This document shows, in pieces, positions 44,388 to 62,647 of a stretch of DNA of 64,000 bases. This stretch comes from Trichoplax adhaerens (taxonomy: Eukaryota > Placozoa > Uniplacotomia > Trichoplacea > Trichoplacidae), in NCBI RefSeq assembly GCF_000150275.1, contig NW_002060949.1:4512844-4576843 (forward strand), read 5' to 3'. Position numbers and translations under genes: made by a program. The notes beneath the pieces were generated by a model, which had not been told where the DNA came from, did no database searches, and saw only the letters and a program-made list of their open reading frames with translations. The first letter of the stretch is position 1. Each line of letters begins with the position of its first letter.

Positions 44388-44650
44388 GATCGAATATTAC
44401 ACGTAGGAGAGTTAAAAATAGGAATTTGCCTAAATCAATTTGTAAATACAAGTGGATAGTAGGCCAGTCTACTACTTTATGTGTTATCCAATGAACTTGC
44501 AGCGGCCCAAGTCCAATTAATTATAGCAATAGAGGCAGGGACAGTCAATTAAAAGTAGACATAAGTCACTTTTAGCCCACAAAATCGAAACAAAACTCAT
44601 CCAGACCTCACCGGCTCAAAGTTCAGGGAAATCCTTTCTGGGTTAAAGCA

Positions 44651-45112
44651 TAGTACAGTACATACTGCACTACAGTAAGTGTTGGATAGCGGTTCGATGT
44701 ACTGTACTGTACAGTGCTGTAGTCAGTCCAACAAACTACAATACTGTCCGCCACAGTCATCGAAAATCAAAGTACTGTACAGTAAGAATGCTACAGCGCA
44801 CGCGTTACTGGACGACCGCACAGTACTTTTTTACTTTACTGTACTGTACTGTACTGTACAGTACTGTAAGTGTTGCATAGCGGTTCGATGTACTGTACAG
44901 TGTACAGTACAGTAGTCAGTCCAACAAACTACAGTACTGTACAGTACAGTGTACTGTCCGCCACAGTCATCGAAAATCACAGTACTGTACACTGTACAGT
45001 GTACAGTACAGTAAGAATACTATAGCGCATGCGCGACCGGACGACCGCACAGTACTTTTTTACTTTACTGTACAGTGTACAGTACATTTCACCATACTGT
45101 ACTGTACTCTAC
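44651..45112. repeat. GTAC-array cluster within a duplicated unit
   Basis: Two tandem copies (about 44674-44842 and 44865-45070) share the same backbone: GTGTTGGATAGCGGTTCGATG (one base different), AGTCAGTCCAACAAACTAC, TCCGCCACAGTCATCGAAAA, and GACGACCGCACAGTACTTTT. Between these anchors sit GTAC-word arrays. The start anchor is 191 bases apart and the end anchor 229 bases apart, so copy 2 is longer by about 38 bases, almost all of it in the GTAC arrays. Both copies are less AT-rich than the surroundings. Confidence 0.92.
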
Positions 45113-45520
45113 TGTCAAAAACTACGGACTTCCGGCAGTCTGTGACAAAACCAACCCAGCGGCTCATTTGTTGCCTGCGCCTGATTTACTCAGCGCAATC
45201 AAGCTTCTTTTTCTAGAAAAACCCTACAGTTTCAAACCTAGAATAATATTATTATAATTGCATACCGTATGACTTTAGTCTCGTACGGTTCTGTGAAATA
45301 GCTTAAAACTCACATAGAACAGTTTAGAAATTCTCTAGTCATATATCAATACTCGTATATAGGAAAGTAGCAGCCGTTTCGAACTGTAAGCGTATGGACT
45401 ACTAGAAGAAAATCTTCTTCTGGTGGTTCACTACTGAATCGCGCTATAGCCTATTCCTATGCGCGTACTCACAGGTATAGGAACTCGGAAAGCTTGAGGA
45501 GATAGAGTATAATCCTTGCG

Positions 45521-45534
45521 CACACACACACACA
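45521..45534. repeat. CA dinucleotide microsatellite
   Basis: Seven uninterrupted CA units. Confidence 0.85.
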
Positions 45535-47403
45535 TGGACATAAAACTTTTCTAGATCTATATACATATTTTGATGTAACATACAATACAGGAAAGGTTTT
45601 GGCGATTCTAGTCTCGTATGATTCTCATACAGAACAGTTTAGAGATTTTACGAAATAGCGCTATCATCATTCTTGCAATACATGCATTTCACATCTATGT
45701 AATTATTAATTACAAATGAATTAAATTCAATAACACAATTCACTATATATGCACATATATGCAAATGCAATTCACTACAAAAATACATTTCTTAATTTAC
45801 TACTGCTTTACCGCTACATTTATCCGCTAATCAAGTAAAGGATAAAAATAATTTAGATCGTAATACTCGTAGATTTGACGACACGACAGCCTAAGTGAAT
45901 TGTAATATATTTAAACGGTTTTATTCGTATATAATCCCAAATTAAACGATATCATTGATTTAGACGAACTAGATAGACAATCGATTTATGTTACTTTATT
46001 ACGGATATTATCTAATTTGGATAGATTATGATAAAAATTTTAATGTAGTATAAAATTTAAAACCAATTACCACCCTTGTCTTGGTTAATTTTTATTTTAT
46101 TATGCAGTTGTGATTGATATATACATAGCAAGATTGGACATAATATTTATGATGATTTAAATTTCATAATGGACTCGTGAGCTGAGTCTATCCTGCGATT
46201 GTACTGACGTTATTATTGCTGCATTACTGTAAGACTATCAAATTAAGATTGTTCTTATTTATAGCCAGTCCAAGGCTAATCATCGCCAGCAATTTATAAT
46301 AGTTGTTGTTCTATGATCCATAAATTGAAGCAGATTCGAAATAGGATCATCCTGTATAGTTTTACGACTGACAATCACATTAAATTTCGTCAGCTACCCA
46401 TGAATTAAATCAATCCTCTAGTTATATTAATATTGATTCCCATACTACCGGTCATGAGATAAATTGAATTTTAACTTTTAGCGAATAATTAATAACGAAT
46501 AGTTCCAATTTTGTTTTTCTATGACCATTTTCGCCGCCTTAAAAGCTAATTCCAATTCTTTTATCCTATCTATAGTCAATTCCTACTATACAGTAGATAC
46601 TATAAGCGTATATACTTTATAATAGCATCAATAAGAATCCCAAAGTTTATAGACTAAAGCTATTGTTTTAAGATGTTTATTTGCTTCTTCAATGGCATTT
46701 ATGACATCATTATGCGGCGAGTGTTAATACAATTTAAAGCCTATTGATGTATTCATACCTCCTTGAATATTAATTAAGTTGTTGCTAAGGATTAGCTTGA
46801 CAACAGCGTTTACATCTATTTGGTAGAGCCTCCTGCAAATTAGTGGTTGTCAAAAGTATATAGCAATTGAGAACGAAAAATGACTAAGATAATCGTTGTG
46901 CTTAGTACATCATACAGAGTTGCGTAGCATGATATCAGCTATTATATTAGCAAGAATAGGATACTACTGTAGTTAATCAGAGCTTAAAACACGAGTGCTG
47001 ACTAATACATACAGGATAAGAAACAACCTGTAGCTAAGCGGAAACCATCAACGCTATCATTTTGTGTCCATTAGCATACAAATGATTCAACCCATATCTA
47101 CCAGAAGTTACCAATCTTTGCCGTACTAATCGATTTCTGCATCGCATAGTGGGCATAATACTCCTCTCTCTCTATATATTGGAGTGTATGGTACACCATA
47201 TTTATTGAAAAATCGCCTGGATATTGTTGTATTTTATTGGCAGAAGATTGATACTTTCGTACTATTGGAGTCAATCTCGACCAGTGGCCGGTTTTACTCC
47301 ATAATTATTTGTTTCATCGAGTCTCTCTTCTTGTTAGTATTCGATACCTTCATTCCAATTAACATAGTTAAGTTTCTATTAAAAGAAGATCTGTAAAGCA
47401 ATC

Positions 47404-50400
47404 ATGTCAAGCGAAGAAGAAGAGGTTCGTTAATTGTTACTTATAACATAGCATAGTAAATATATACCTAAAATCAAATCAAAATTAATATCTAAATTAA
47501 AAGTGTTTGATATAAGTTATCACTATGTCTTTCTTATGTTACTCACGAAGTGAAAAACATGAAAGGGTGAAATAGCATTCGCTAATTTTTATTTAATATT
47601 TGAGTAATGATCGAATTATGTCTCGCTAGTCACAATCTTTATACACTAAAAATGAAATTCCGTAATTAAAATCAAATGATTACTAATTAGTGATACTGAT
47701 AACATTACTGTCTTCTTGGTAAAGTTGTTAAATCGTTACTAACCAATATTCCTTACCATTAGCATGTTTTATGGCCATACTAAGTAACGCTATTTCATAA
47801 GGTTAAATCATTGAAGCTCTACCTCTACAATATTTTAAAACTTGTCGATTAGTTTCCTGAATATAGTCGAAATTTATAAAGTCATTAGATATTAAACATA
47901 CTATGGATCATCTAGCATTAATGATTAATGATTTGAACATTGTTTGCCCAGAGTATAAGCCATTATTTTAACTCCAAGAGATAATTGCCACTTCACCTTT
48001 GCAATAGCTAACCAATTTGGTTCAGCAACGACATTAGATGAATAAGTAACATCTATTCAACTCGAAAATGGGGTTTTTAGCAAATTACTTGTATTTTTAG
48101 TTATTAGTATTATTTATTAGCAGATTTTTAGGCGTTAACTTATGATTAATAATACCCGATCCTTCTCCAAAATTATGTAGAAGCAATACCTTGTTGACAG
48201 TTATATTGATAGAATGTGTATAATGCTATTAAAATATGACAGCTTTCCAAAAGAGATATATCGTACCCCGTAACGTATATGATGGCATCTATAGTATCTC
48301 TTAATATTAATAAGCCACTTAACTGTTAACAAGTAAAAATTTCATTGCCATTAACATATATCTGCATATCATTCCGTTGCATACTATAAAATATTGTACA
48401 ATACGTGCAGTATAGGTAGTATTGACATTTCAATTCAGATAGTCTTCCATCAAACTGTGCAAATAGGATCGTTCTTTGAAAGCTAAAGTATTATCATTAG
48501 AAAGAGTCAATGTTATGAGCCTGTTCAAGATGAGAGCAATTTAAGCAAGACATAAGTATAATATAACCCTCTGAGCAATATGATAATGTTACTAAGACAC
48601 TGTGAACTTATTATAGGCTAATAGTGTTGTGGAAAGCACCAGCAATGACGAAGAAGTGCCTGTAACAAATGTTGATGGTGATGATAATCAAGAAAAACAA
48701 GCAAAGCCACAGAATAAAAAATCTGGTAAAAACTTTGATAAAAAGTGATTATTCATAAATAACGATAAATAATACCGCCATCATAAATAATATAATTGAT
48801 AATTTATGTAAGCTGTCATTCTAAATTGCTAGTATTGCCAGACGTCCTAAGTTACTAAATTCAGTATCCCAACTTGATGTTTTTCACAAAGTATTAATTC
48901 ATGGACTGTCGTTAGAAATAATAAATTTTTGACTTATGAAATTGATCGTAAATAAGCGATTTAATCATCATACATCTACCAAACTACTGCCTACTATAAT
49001 AATTAATTCAAATAAATCATAATTACCTTTATCTGATTAACTCATGATAGAAGAATGATGATGAAAATATGTAACATCTATTTTAAGATAAAACTTAAGT
49101 AAAAAATGAAATGATGACGTTAATTAAGATTTATAGAAAGGAAAGCAGGACAATATAACATATTATAATAATCATTTATTTTAATATCGCAAGTAATTTC
49201 TTTCTCTTAATCTAATTTCAGGTAAAAAAGAAAGTAAACCACTTAAACAGCAAATTATCTCTAGGGATGATTATCATTCTCGAAGTACACGAGCTATGAC
49301 TAAAGAATTAATCAGCCTAACCAAATCGTTGAAAAAAATGGCTAAAGAAAGACCCAAGACCGATTCGTAAGTCGTCTATAAGAAGAGTAGGATAAAGTCA
49401 CTGTTTGATTGGTTCCTCACTAACATAATCAAACTCCAATGACTTCTTTACACCGAAAAATAGGAAACCTTTTACACCCAATATTTATAACAATTTGAAA
49501 CCTTACTATAGTACTGATACAACATGGTTTCTGTTTAAACATGTAAGTTGTATTTTTTAGAGCACAATTAAAATTAATTTTAAAATAGAGAATATTCATA
49601 GATGTTATTGCTTGCTACTGCAGAATTTGAATTAGATCACAAATTAATTCATATAATGAAATTGTCAAAAAATAGTTTATAAATTAATTATTTGAAAAAC
49701 GGTGAATAAATTAAGTGCTTACTGTACGCTAACGTTTTGATCTAGCCTGAACCATTCGAGTTAGCTGGTCATGGTCAACGTCCCACAGCGGTTGGCTTAG
49801 TTGGTAAGTTTAAAGAGAAGATAGACTTATTATCAAATAAATTTCGCTATTTGATTAATTCCTTAAACTTGATTCATTCTTTTGCAAAGATTTCAATTTT
49901 ATGACTAAGCTGATTAAAAATAGATTTAATTTCATTAAAAACTTATTTCCTAATTGACTGATATTTTATCCCATATTCCACAGAACCAAGAATATCATTG
50001 AATATGGATATGTAAGTTATTTAAATCATAGTATCAAACAAGGCTTAAACGATTAGATTATATGCTGCCTCAAAAAGTGTTATGAAATTTGAAAATCTTA
50101 ATATAACTTTAAGAATCGCTATTTAAGTCATTGACAATGTTGACTAATCATAAAAAATAATACTCAGGAAATTTGAATCTGTTGTTCGCACCGTTCATCC
50201 ACAATATAAACGCCGCAAATCACCGTAAGACAATAATTAATAATCTTATAGATAAGCTATCTTAGTTTACTTGGCTAAGATTAGTATTTTGACGCAATAA
50301 GTTATCTATTAATTGATATTGTTAGGCGTAAGAAAGCCGACAGAGTTAATCTAGTTGATGATAAAGAATCGAGGTCTAATGGCGGTAGTAATATTATTCA

Positions 50401-51404
50401 GTTTCCTAAAATACAGCCAGCGACAATCAGTGTTCGTGGTCGCGGACAATATGTCGATTATAAGGATCTACCGAAGATAAGGTACCGTAATAGATAATTC
50501 ATTCGAAAGTACCATTAGGTACCTACACTAAGATAAGCTGATATAGGACAGCTTACAGATGCATGGTCTTGTGGGCGTCTGCCGCCTGGTTTTTGTTATT
50601 TGATGATTGTTAGAGCGTATAAACATTAAAGAGAATTTTTCGATATTATTTAATGATGATCATTGGTTCATAAATTTAAATGTGAATAGATAATAATTAT
50701 ATCTAAATTTGTATTAATTCGCGTATAATAATTTAAAGAAAATTAATACAATCTCTAAGTTTTGATGAATAGTTAAATATTAGTGCTAGTTTAGCAACAT
50801 CTTAATTTACTTTGGTATCATGTTGTCTATTTTCTACAGTCAACTAATAAATCGCAACCTGATTTTTTTATTACTGCTGAGCTGTTCAAAATATTACTGC
50901 TAGTTTATTACGGTACTTACTAAAATAAGATAGAATAGTATCCAAAATGGCTTTGTGAATGGGCTAGCGTAGCTATTCGGTAATGATAACTTATGGGGTA
51001 TAACGGTCTCATCTTGGATTGTTAATATTCAATTAAAACCATTTCTATCGACATTATCATTAAAGGTTAACAGGCAAATTGTTGTTTACTTACTAAAAAA
51101 GCAATAGCGTAGTCGCTTCAAAGCTAATAGAATCCCATCATAATAGTCAGTATCATAAAGGAGCATTCTATTTTACAATTTGATACTATTACCCAGGGAT
51201 GAAATGAGACGAGAATACAACCTTCGTCGAGCTAAGCGCCAACAGATTGAAGGCCAGAAAGTCATCGACGATTTTGAAAGATCGAAATTAAACGAATTAA
51301 AAACAAGAATATCTGCAACATCGCAAATGCAGTTGAGATCTGCTGTTGTTTCTTATTTTGGGCCACCATCCTCAGCAGGAACAACTAATAGTACGGCAGT
51401 ATAG
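47404..51404 (+). CDS. Unrecognised charged protein, 270 residues
   Basis: I do not recognise this protein. Nine exons: 47404-47424, 48617-48725, 49222-49366, 49512-49542, 49746-49803, 49984-50011, 50168-50224, 50326-50481, 51197-51404. All phases close. Features: an acidic start (MSSEEEE) and acidic/lysine-rich first 50 residues; a basic helix (about 66-90, KELISLTKSLKKMAKERPK); a less charged segment with WFLFKHPEPFELAGHGQRP (about 95-113), probably the conserved core; a basic patch YKRRKSPRKK; RGRGQYVDYKDLPK; and a long, probably coiled-coil helix near the C-terminus (RDEMRREYNLRRAKRQQIEG onward) followed by VVSYFGPPSS. There is no signal peptide or membrane segment. The first exon has a weak donor (GAG followed by GTTCGT), so the true start could differ. 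The 31-nt and 28-nt exons were found by phase. It is likely nuclear or cytoskeletal by composition, which is only a guess. Confidence 0.7.
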
Positions 51405-53642
51405 ATACACTATATTCGAAGCACTATACCGCAGCATGAATAATATTTTTGTGCGTTAAAAACACGTGTGTACATCAACCATAATTTAAGGACTCATTTT
51501 TCGCGGTTCCTTTATACATTTTTCAATACTTAGTATATACAGATATGAAATATCCAGTATCTCTTCTCCATTTAACAATAAATACGCTATAAAATAGAGG
51601 TCCAGACAACAAATTGCTTTTTGCAACTTAACTCATGAATCAATATTTTCTAACAGCTTATTTTACTGCGTCATTGTACTAATATAATTATAAACCATAC
51701 ATCATTTTTAATCGGATAATGAATACGTACTTGTATAATCTAACTGAAAATTTTCTTGGCTTTAAATGTTTCCGATTCACGAATCTAAGCATTAAATAAG
51801 CTTACATATATATATATGTATTTTGTGTAGTTATTGCAGTAGCTTACGGGATATTTTACATACTGATTTGTAAAACTGTAACATTTGTGCTCATCTAATA
51901 GTTTGTTGCATAAAGTATATAAAGTCAACTCTATTATTGTTTCTATGCAGTGAAATTTACTCGACTAATTCATCAACTATACAGTCAAGACTAAATAAGC
52001 TTAATTACTGAAGAAATAAATGTCAATTAAAGGTTTCTGTACGTTAACCTGTTTAATTGTTTATAACTTCTACAGATTTTATCGAAAAATAGAGATGACA
52101 ATTGTCAGCTATATGAATGAGTATTTAGCCTCAATATATACAATGTATTTCATATGAATAATACTATCAAGGTGTACTGAGTATTTACAAATAAATTTGG
52201 CAGGACGTTAGAGCTTACATTATTGCAATTACGTCAGGCTTCTATTAGTGATAAAGCAAACGAAGCTTAAATGTTAGATCGACTCGTATAATTTACTGTA
52301 CAGTAGAATACTTTAGTACTGAAACTGAAATATGGAACATGGCATGCAAGACCCTTTAAGTTGAAGGATCTTTACTAGCTCGTTAAATTAATTATGTATA
52401 ATATACTGTCTACATGAGGGATAGTATACAGTATACGATTGATTAGCAGTATCATAATCCTCATAAGGGTATTCATCCAACTTAGTTTGTTGACTATATA
52501 CAAGCTTTAACACAATTTTTAATGTGTTTAATACTTCAATTTTACGATAGCTAACGTATTTTGAGCATCCTATCAGAAATGAACTTTAAGAAAATGATTA
52601 TATTTCCTGATATTTTTCAGGATGTTTGTGCATGTATGTAAATTATCTAGTGGTTTAACGTCTACTATCCATATTTCACTATGATATCTGATCTATTTCT
52701 GTAGTTATAATACTTACTACATATTAGGTTGCCATACAACTAGTGATATTCGCACGCCTGTAGCAATGACGACACGAAGGCGAAAATTAAGCCTCTTAGG
52801 ATTAATTATCTAAGGAACACAATCATAGAATCACCAATAATTCTGCCAATTTAATCTAGATATTGTCTATATTCAATTATAATTTACTAATTAAAAGAGT
52901 TTAATAGTTGTTATAATAGCTTGTGTAATGATCATAATTGAGAATAGTACGGCCATACAGTATAAAGAGTAAGGTATTACTACTTGGGTTGGTCTTCAAT
53001 TGGTAGCACCTGTCTGCGATATGGCAATAATTTAGTTACACGTAGCTTTGATCATGTCATTGCATTAGAATATTATTTATTTAAGCAAGTTAAATTCCAC
53101 CAGGGGTTGCAACAATAGCGCCTTATAATAGATATATTATGTGAATATGTTGCTGTAATATATAACTTATTCTTCTATTATTTCAATTTGCTAACTAGGG
53201 GTAAGATCTCCTATCTTTATTACGATTGTTTATAATTAAATAGTAATAGTCGAGGTTTTTTTCAAATTTTTACAGAGAGTAATTACAGTTGCTTACCACT
53301 TGAGAATTAATTAATAAACTTTTCTTTACTTCAATCTAGATATTATCATAAAGGTAATAGTCTACTTGTTTAATATATCTATCAGTAATGGCGATATTAC
53401 TGAATGGCAATTCTGATCATGACTGCTATTTCCCCAAAGCTGTAGTTTCAATGGCTATGTTTGAATGATTGTTATAAGACATTCTATGTGCGCATATACA
53501 TGTATATGAAACAGAAACATTGCTTCTAAGTGATGAAGGTGCATCATAGCAATTATATACAGACTGAAATCGACTGAAAACAACTATCGAAGCATAAATT
53601 AAAAGTTAATAAAAATATTTTCATTTTTCATTGCGTAATATT
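51405..53642. other. Intergenic between convergent unknown gene and DRC1
   Basis: AT-rich sequence with isolated GTAC words (52296-52304, 52427-52436). It should contain the 3' untranslated regions of both neighbours. I see no coding similarity and no RNA gene. Confidence 0.55.
51577..51582 (+). terminator. Polyadenylation signal of the unknown 270-residue gene
   Basis: AATAAA about 170 bases after the stop codon of the preceding gene, a typical distance. Confidence 0.45.
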
Positions 53643-59089
<5,447 letters not shown>

Positions 59090-60514
59090 CTTTCTTCTCT
59101 TTTTAGTTTATATTCTTACAGGATACCAGTTGATTGGATGATGAAACTTGATAGCACAGTAGTATACTTGTTAGATTAACCTGATCGAAATTTAAAGCAG
59201 TTTTTAAAAGTACAATCCACTTTTTACTAACAATTTTAATATAGCATAATAAGCTCTAACGACTCGTTAGTGAAGTTGTACAACAATTTGTATGCTTTAG
59301 CATAGCTCTGTATGTTGTAACTGTCTCTGCTCGATAGCGTTTGGTTGTCATGGTAATTTTGGTCAACCCGTCTGTCCGTCGCTTGGAAAGAGCTTTGCAC
59401 TACTGAGAGTGTAATGTCTGCAGAAGTGGGTTAGAGTGACTGTACGTTATCAAACGATACCTAATGATATAGCTTTCAATACAGGAAGATATTTTTGATA
59501 TTCAACTTATATTTTAATAATCGTCTATCCTTTTAGATCAGATTGTGGAGTCTGTAAACAGTAATGTTATTTAACATTAGTCTCCTCTTTGAACCTATAT
59601 AAGCGATTCTACTCTTTCGATGAGGAGTCCATTAACGCCATACTCTTGTGACTGGATGGGTTATCATTTAAACCATCATTTTTGTCGTTTTCAGGCCATT
59701 AACAAGACTTTAGGAGCGGAATACAGTACTTTATATTAGAAAGCGGATAATCTCCAATTATAAGATATTGCAATAAAAAATAATGTTCAGTAGTGTCTAA
59801 GTACTCCAGTCTGTCCTAAAATTATCCATTATTAAAATATTGGGATATAGATGCATGGCTAACATTTCCCTAAGAGGCTGACGTCATAAAATGTAAATTT
59901 AAAGCGTCTAATACTCAGTGCTCTATCGTCCGATGTTTCGTAATATGTAAATGGTGTTGGCCATAAATGGACGATAGCCCAGAACTAATAGCAATACTTT
60001 GGCGTCAATATACGCTATACTACGATAAATAAAATCGCCATTTTTTTTGCATGCTACAATAAGAGCAGTGTCAAATAGTACGTTCATGTATTCTAATCTA
60101 GTCTAGAATAGCTAATTATGAAAATATTGGAAAAAATATGTAAACATCAACATTTCGCTCCAATTTGCTATCATGAAAGCAAGAATGCCTCATACTCAGC
60201 GGTATATCGCTAGGTGTCATTTGGTAATAGACACTTATTTTGACTGGAATGTAAAGCATAATTGCAAAATGATAGGTAATCAGGCGGACAGACGCTCGTA
60301 CTATCTTGTCGACGTGGACAATCTAAAGGGTCTCTATTCTCCACCATAGGGTGCTACTCAAGCTGTCGGAGCTTTTCGATTTTGAATCAGAAAGCTCGAA
60401 CTCGATGTTTATTTATCATTAAATTAACAGTAATATATTCCGTAATTATCGTATAAGACTATTATTTATTGTTCATTGAAATATTAAATATTATCTTGGA
60501 AAGATTTAGTGGAT
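59090..60514. promoter_or_regulatory. Divergent intergenic region, DRC1 / ACOT7
   Basis: The 1.4 kb between the divergent start codons must include the DRC1 promoter and the ACOT7 promoter or 5' untranslated sequence. I see no ORF or repeat cluster and no recognisable core-promoter or RFX-type palindrome that I would defend. An AG just before the ACOT7 start (GATTTAG at 60503-60509) could be a weak acceptor for an untranslated upstream exon. Confidence 0.4.
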
Positions 60515-61564
60515 ATGGCTGAAGTTGCGTACGTATTGAGCCGTATGATGATGCCGGATGATGCCAACGGTCTAGGAAATGTACATGGTGGAGAGGTACT
60601 AAAGTTAATGGAAGAAGCAGGCCATATAGTAGCAACAAGGCACTGTAATGCTGGTAATTATAACAATTCTTGCTCACCAAGAGTAGCTGTACTAGCCCGA
60701 GTTGAACAGATGGATTTTTTGAAGCCAATGTTCATTAGTGAAGTTGCTCATGTAACTGCAGAAATTACCTATGTTTCACAGCAATCGATCGAGGTCAAGA
60801 TTAATGTTTATGCAGAGAATATTTTAAAAAATGACCAGCGATTTACAAATCGGGGAATTTTATGGTATGTAGCGGTGAAAGCTGTCGCTTCTACTGAATA
60901 TGCGGTTAGTACCGTTCCACCCCTTACTTATAAGGATCCTCAAGACGAAGAAGACGGTCGAAAGAGGTTTGAGTTTCAGAAAAGAGATCGTCAAGCTAGT
61001 AAGGAACTATATAAGTTGTACGAATCAGGTCAGCCTTTGGTCAATGATTGGAATGGTAGTGGAATAGTAGCTGATAGTACTGAAAAATATACTGTCAAGA
61101 GATCTCAATCTACTTTGATACACTCTATACTTCCATCTGATTGTTACTCGTCCAAGTTTTCCACTGGAGGTTCGGTTATGAAGCTTATGGACACTGCTGG
61201 TGCTCTATCGGCCATTCGTCATAGTAAGACGCCATGTGTAACAGCATCTATTGATGCTATCAATTTTCATCACCCTATGAGGCAATCTAACGTGATAACT
61301 ATTTCTGGAAGAGTTACTTTCACATCGGCTAAGTCGATGGAAGTTGAGGTGATTGTTATCACGGAAGATTTAAGTACTGGTAAAAAGCACTTTTCGTGCA
61401 GTGCATTCTTTAACTTTGTATCGGTTGATAGCAGTGGTCGAGTACTCCCTGTTCCACCACTTGTTTTAAAAACTGATTCGGAAAAGAAACGCTTTGAAAG
61501 CGGAAAACAGCGGTACTCAGCTAGGAAGCAACGTCGGTTATCGAGAGAGACGACCAAAAACTAG
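60515..61564 (+). CDS. ACOT7: Acyl-CoA thioesterase 7-like, double hotdog, single exon
   Basis: Cytosolic long-chain acyl-CoA hydrolase (BACH): acyl-CoA plus water gives free fatty acid and CoA. It has 349 residues in one uninterrupted exon, with two hotdog domains as in animal ACOT7. Domain 1 (about 5-160) has RMMMPDDANGLGNVHGGEVL with catalytic N22, then EEAGHIVATRHCN and VEQMDFLKPMF. Domain 2 (about 190-330) has FSTGGSVMKLMDTAGALSAI with the expected catalytic D226, then ASIDAINFHHPMR. A basic C-terminal tail follows (KKRFESGKQRY). The domain 2 loop reads STGG, where human has VHGG. The start is the ATG at 60515; an upstream in-frame GTG is not needed. No mitochondrial targeting sequence is visible. 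It is the only intronless gene in a window where all others have 2-24 exons, which may mean a retrocopy or intron loss. The frame is intact, so it is probably functional. Confidence 0.95.
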   Translation: MAEVAYVLSRMMMPDDANGLGNVHGGEVLKLMEEAGHIVATRHCNAGNYNNSCSPRVAVLARVEQMDFLKPMFISEVAHVTAEITYVSQQSIEVKINVYAENILKNDQRFTNRGILWYVAVKAVASTEYAVSTVPPLTYKDPQDEEDGRKRFEFQKRDRQASKELYKLYESGQPLVNDWNGSGIVADSTEKYTVKRSQSTLIHSILPSDCYSSKFSTGGSVMKLMDTAGALSAIRHSKTPCVTASIDAINFHHPMRQSNVITISGRVTFTSAKSMEVEVIVITEDLSTGKKHFSCSAFFNFVSVDSSGRVLPVPPLVLKTDSEKKRFESGKQRYSARKQRRLSRETTKN

Positions 61565-62113
61565 ATAATTAACTGTCTATTCCTATATTACGAATAAGTT
61601 TGTTTAGAGTTGTAAATTGCAACATATACAGTAATACAGAGTGCCTATACGAACAATGTCGAATAATTTATATACGTCGTATGATTGTGAGATTATACAA
61701 TATCATGATATATATGTGTAGGTACAGTATAGTGTATTATCATGGACAATTATTTACAGCAATGTAAAACTTAATATATCAAGAGAGTTGCTTAACATCA
61801 CAACGCTATACGATATGCAGTACAATATATTTAAGGTCAGCTTACACTTGCTTATGTTTTCTCGTAGTTGCATGTTTATACCGGCACACTATGTTATATA
61901 ATATGCAAAGTAAGAATGAGGTGATATGATTTGGTATTTTGATCAAGATCCTAGCATGCAGTATGTTATATATCAGATTAATAAATTATATACCAAGATA
62001 AATTATAAGTTGGTTCATTTGGTGTTTCTTTATGTAATATTGCTCAAGCAGAGCTTCATCTTTAGGTATGTGTAATAGAATGGTTAATTATCACTATGAA
62101 GGGTGCCATGGAG

Positions 62114-62119
62114 AATAAA
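62114..62119 (+). terminator. Possible polyadenylation signal of ACOT7
   Basis: AATAAA about 550 bases past the stop, followed by a T-rich stretch. It is the first well-placed hexamer I noted, but not certainly the one used. Confidence 0.3.
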
Positions 62120-62647
62120 TTTATTTTTGTCTAGTATGAGATCCATTCAGGCTTCAAGTATATGTTACATGCTTTAATGGACTACAACTTGATAGGATAT
62201 TTATTGTAAACCTTTCTATTATGGAGAAATTTTATATCATCAGCTTATACAATATCAGAGCTATTCTTAACTCATTATTTAGATGCCAGATTTGTAATTC
62301 TATAGGGATGTTTATTAAAGATGCAGTTGCATTTTAATGGCGTGATCTAAAATGTCTGTCTTACGATATATAATAAACACGCAGGTGAAGCAATTTCAGT
62401 TGGATAACAAAAAAAATACTTTATTTACAAGAGAGCAAATTTATAGGATTACACACAAGTATTGTACTGACGTAAATAATATAGGAATTATAAGTACAAA
62501 TTATAAGCATGATCATTTAAATTAGAGGGCTGAAAGTTATACAGTAAACTTTTGCTAAAAGGAATATCAGAGACAGTTAATTTATAAAGGTATCGATATG
62601 TAAATTTTTCATTAGTTTATAGTGAATTGCATATTTTGGGGTGATAG

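Larger units (their letters stand above)
44388..47403. other. Intergenic between NUP42 and the unknown 270-residue gene
   Basis: The main content is the duplicated GTAC-array unit at 44651-45112. Two diverged copies of a roughly 45-60 bp sequence (AGTCTCGTA... ACAGAACAGTTTAG-like) occur at about 45276-45336 and 45609-45650. A CA microsatellite lies at 45521-45534. From 45.7 to 47.4 kb the sequence is plain AT-rich and I see no gene; the short frame at 47184-47396 ends just before the next gene's ATG but is not recognisable. Confidence 0.6.

Noticed and set aside
44685-44695. GGTTCGA resembling a tRNA B box
   Set aside because: No A box or cloverleaf fits around it, and the word recurs only because the unit is duplicated.
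44674-45070. CRISPR-like array
   Set aside because: The units are two long tandem copies with internal palindromic words, not short constant repeats with unique spacers, and the genome is eukaryotic.
44679-45257. Two open frames (44679-44915, 45075-45257)
   Set aside because: They are translations of the duplicated array unit and its edge; the second copy of the unit does not conserve the frame.
47184-47396. 70-residue plus-strand frame just before the unknown gene
   Set aside because: It ends eight bases before the ATG at 47404 in another frame, has no similarity, and is rich in hydrophobic residues typical of AT-rich noise.
49222-49803. Joining unknown-gene exons 49222-49366 and 49746-49803 directly
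   Set aside because: The phases clash and give an immediate stop. The 31-nt exon at 49512-49542 resolves the frame and has good splice sites.
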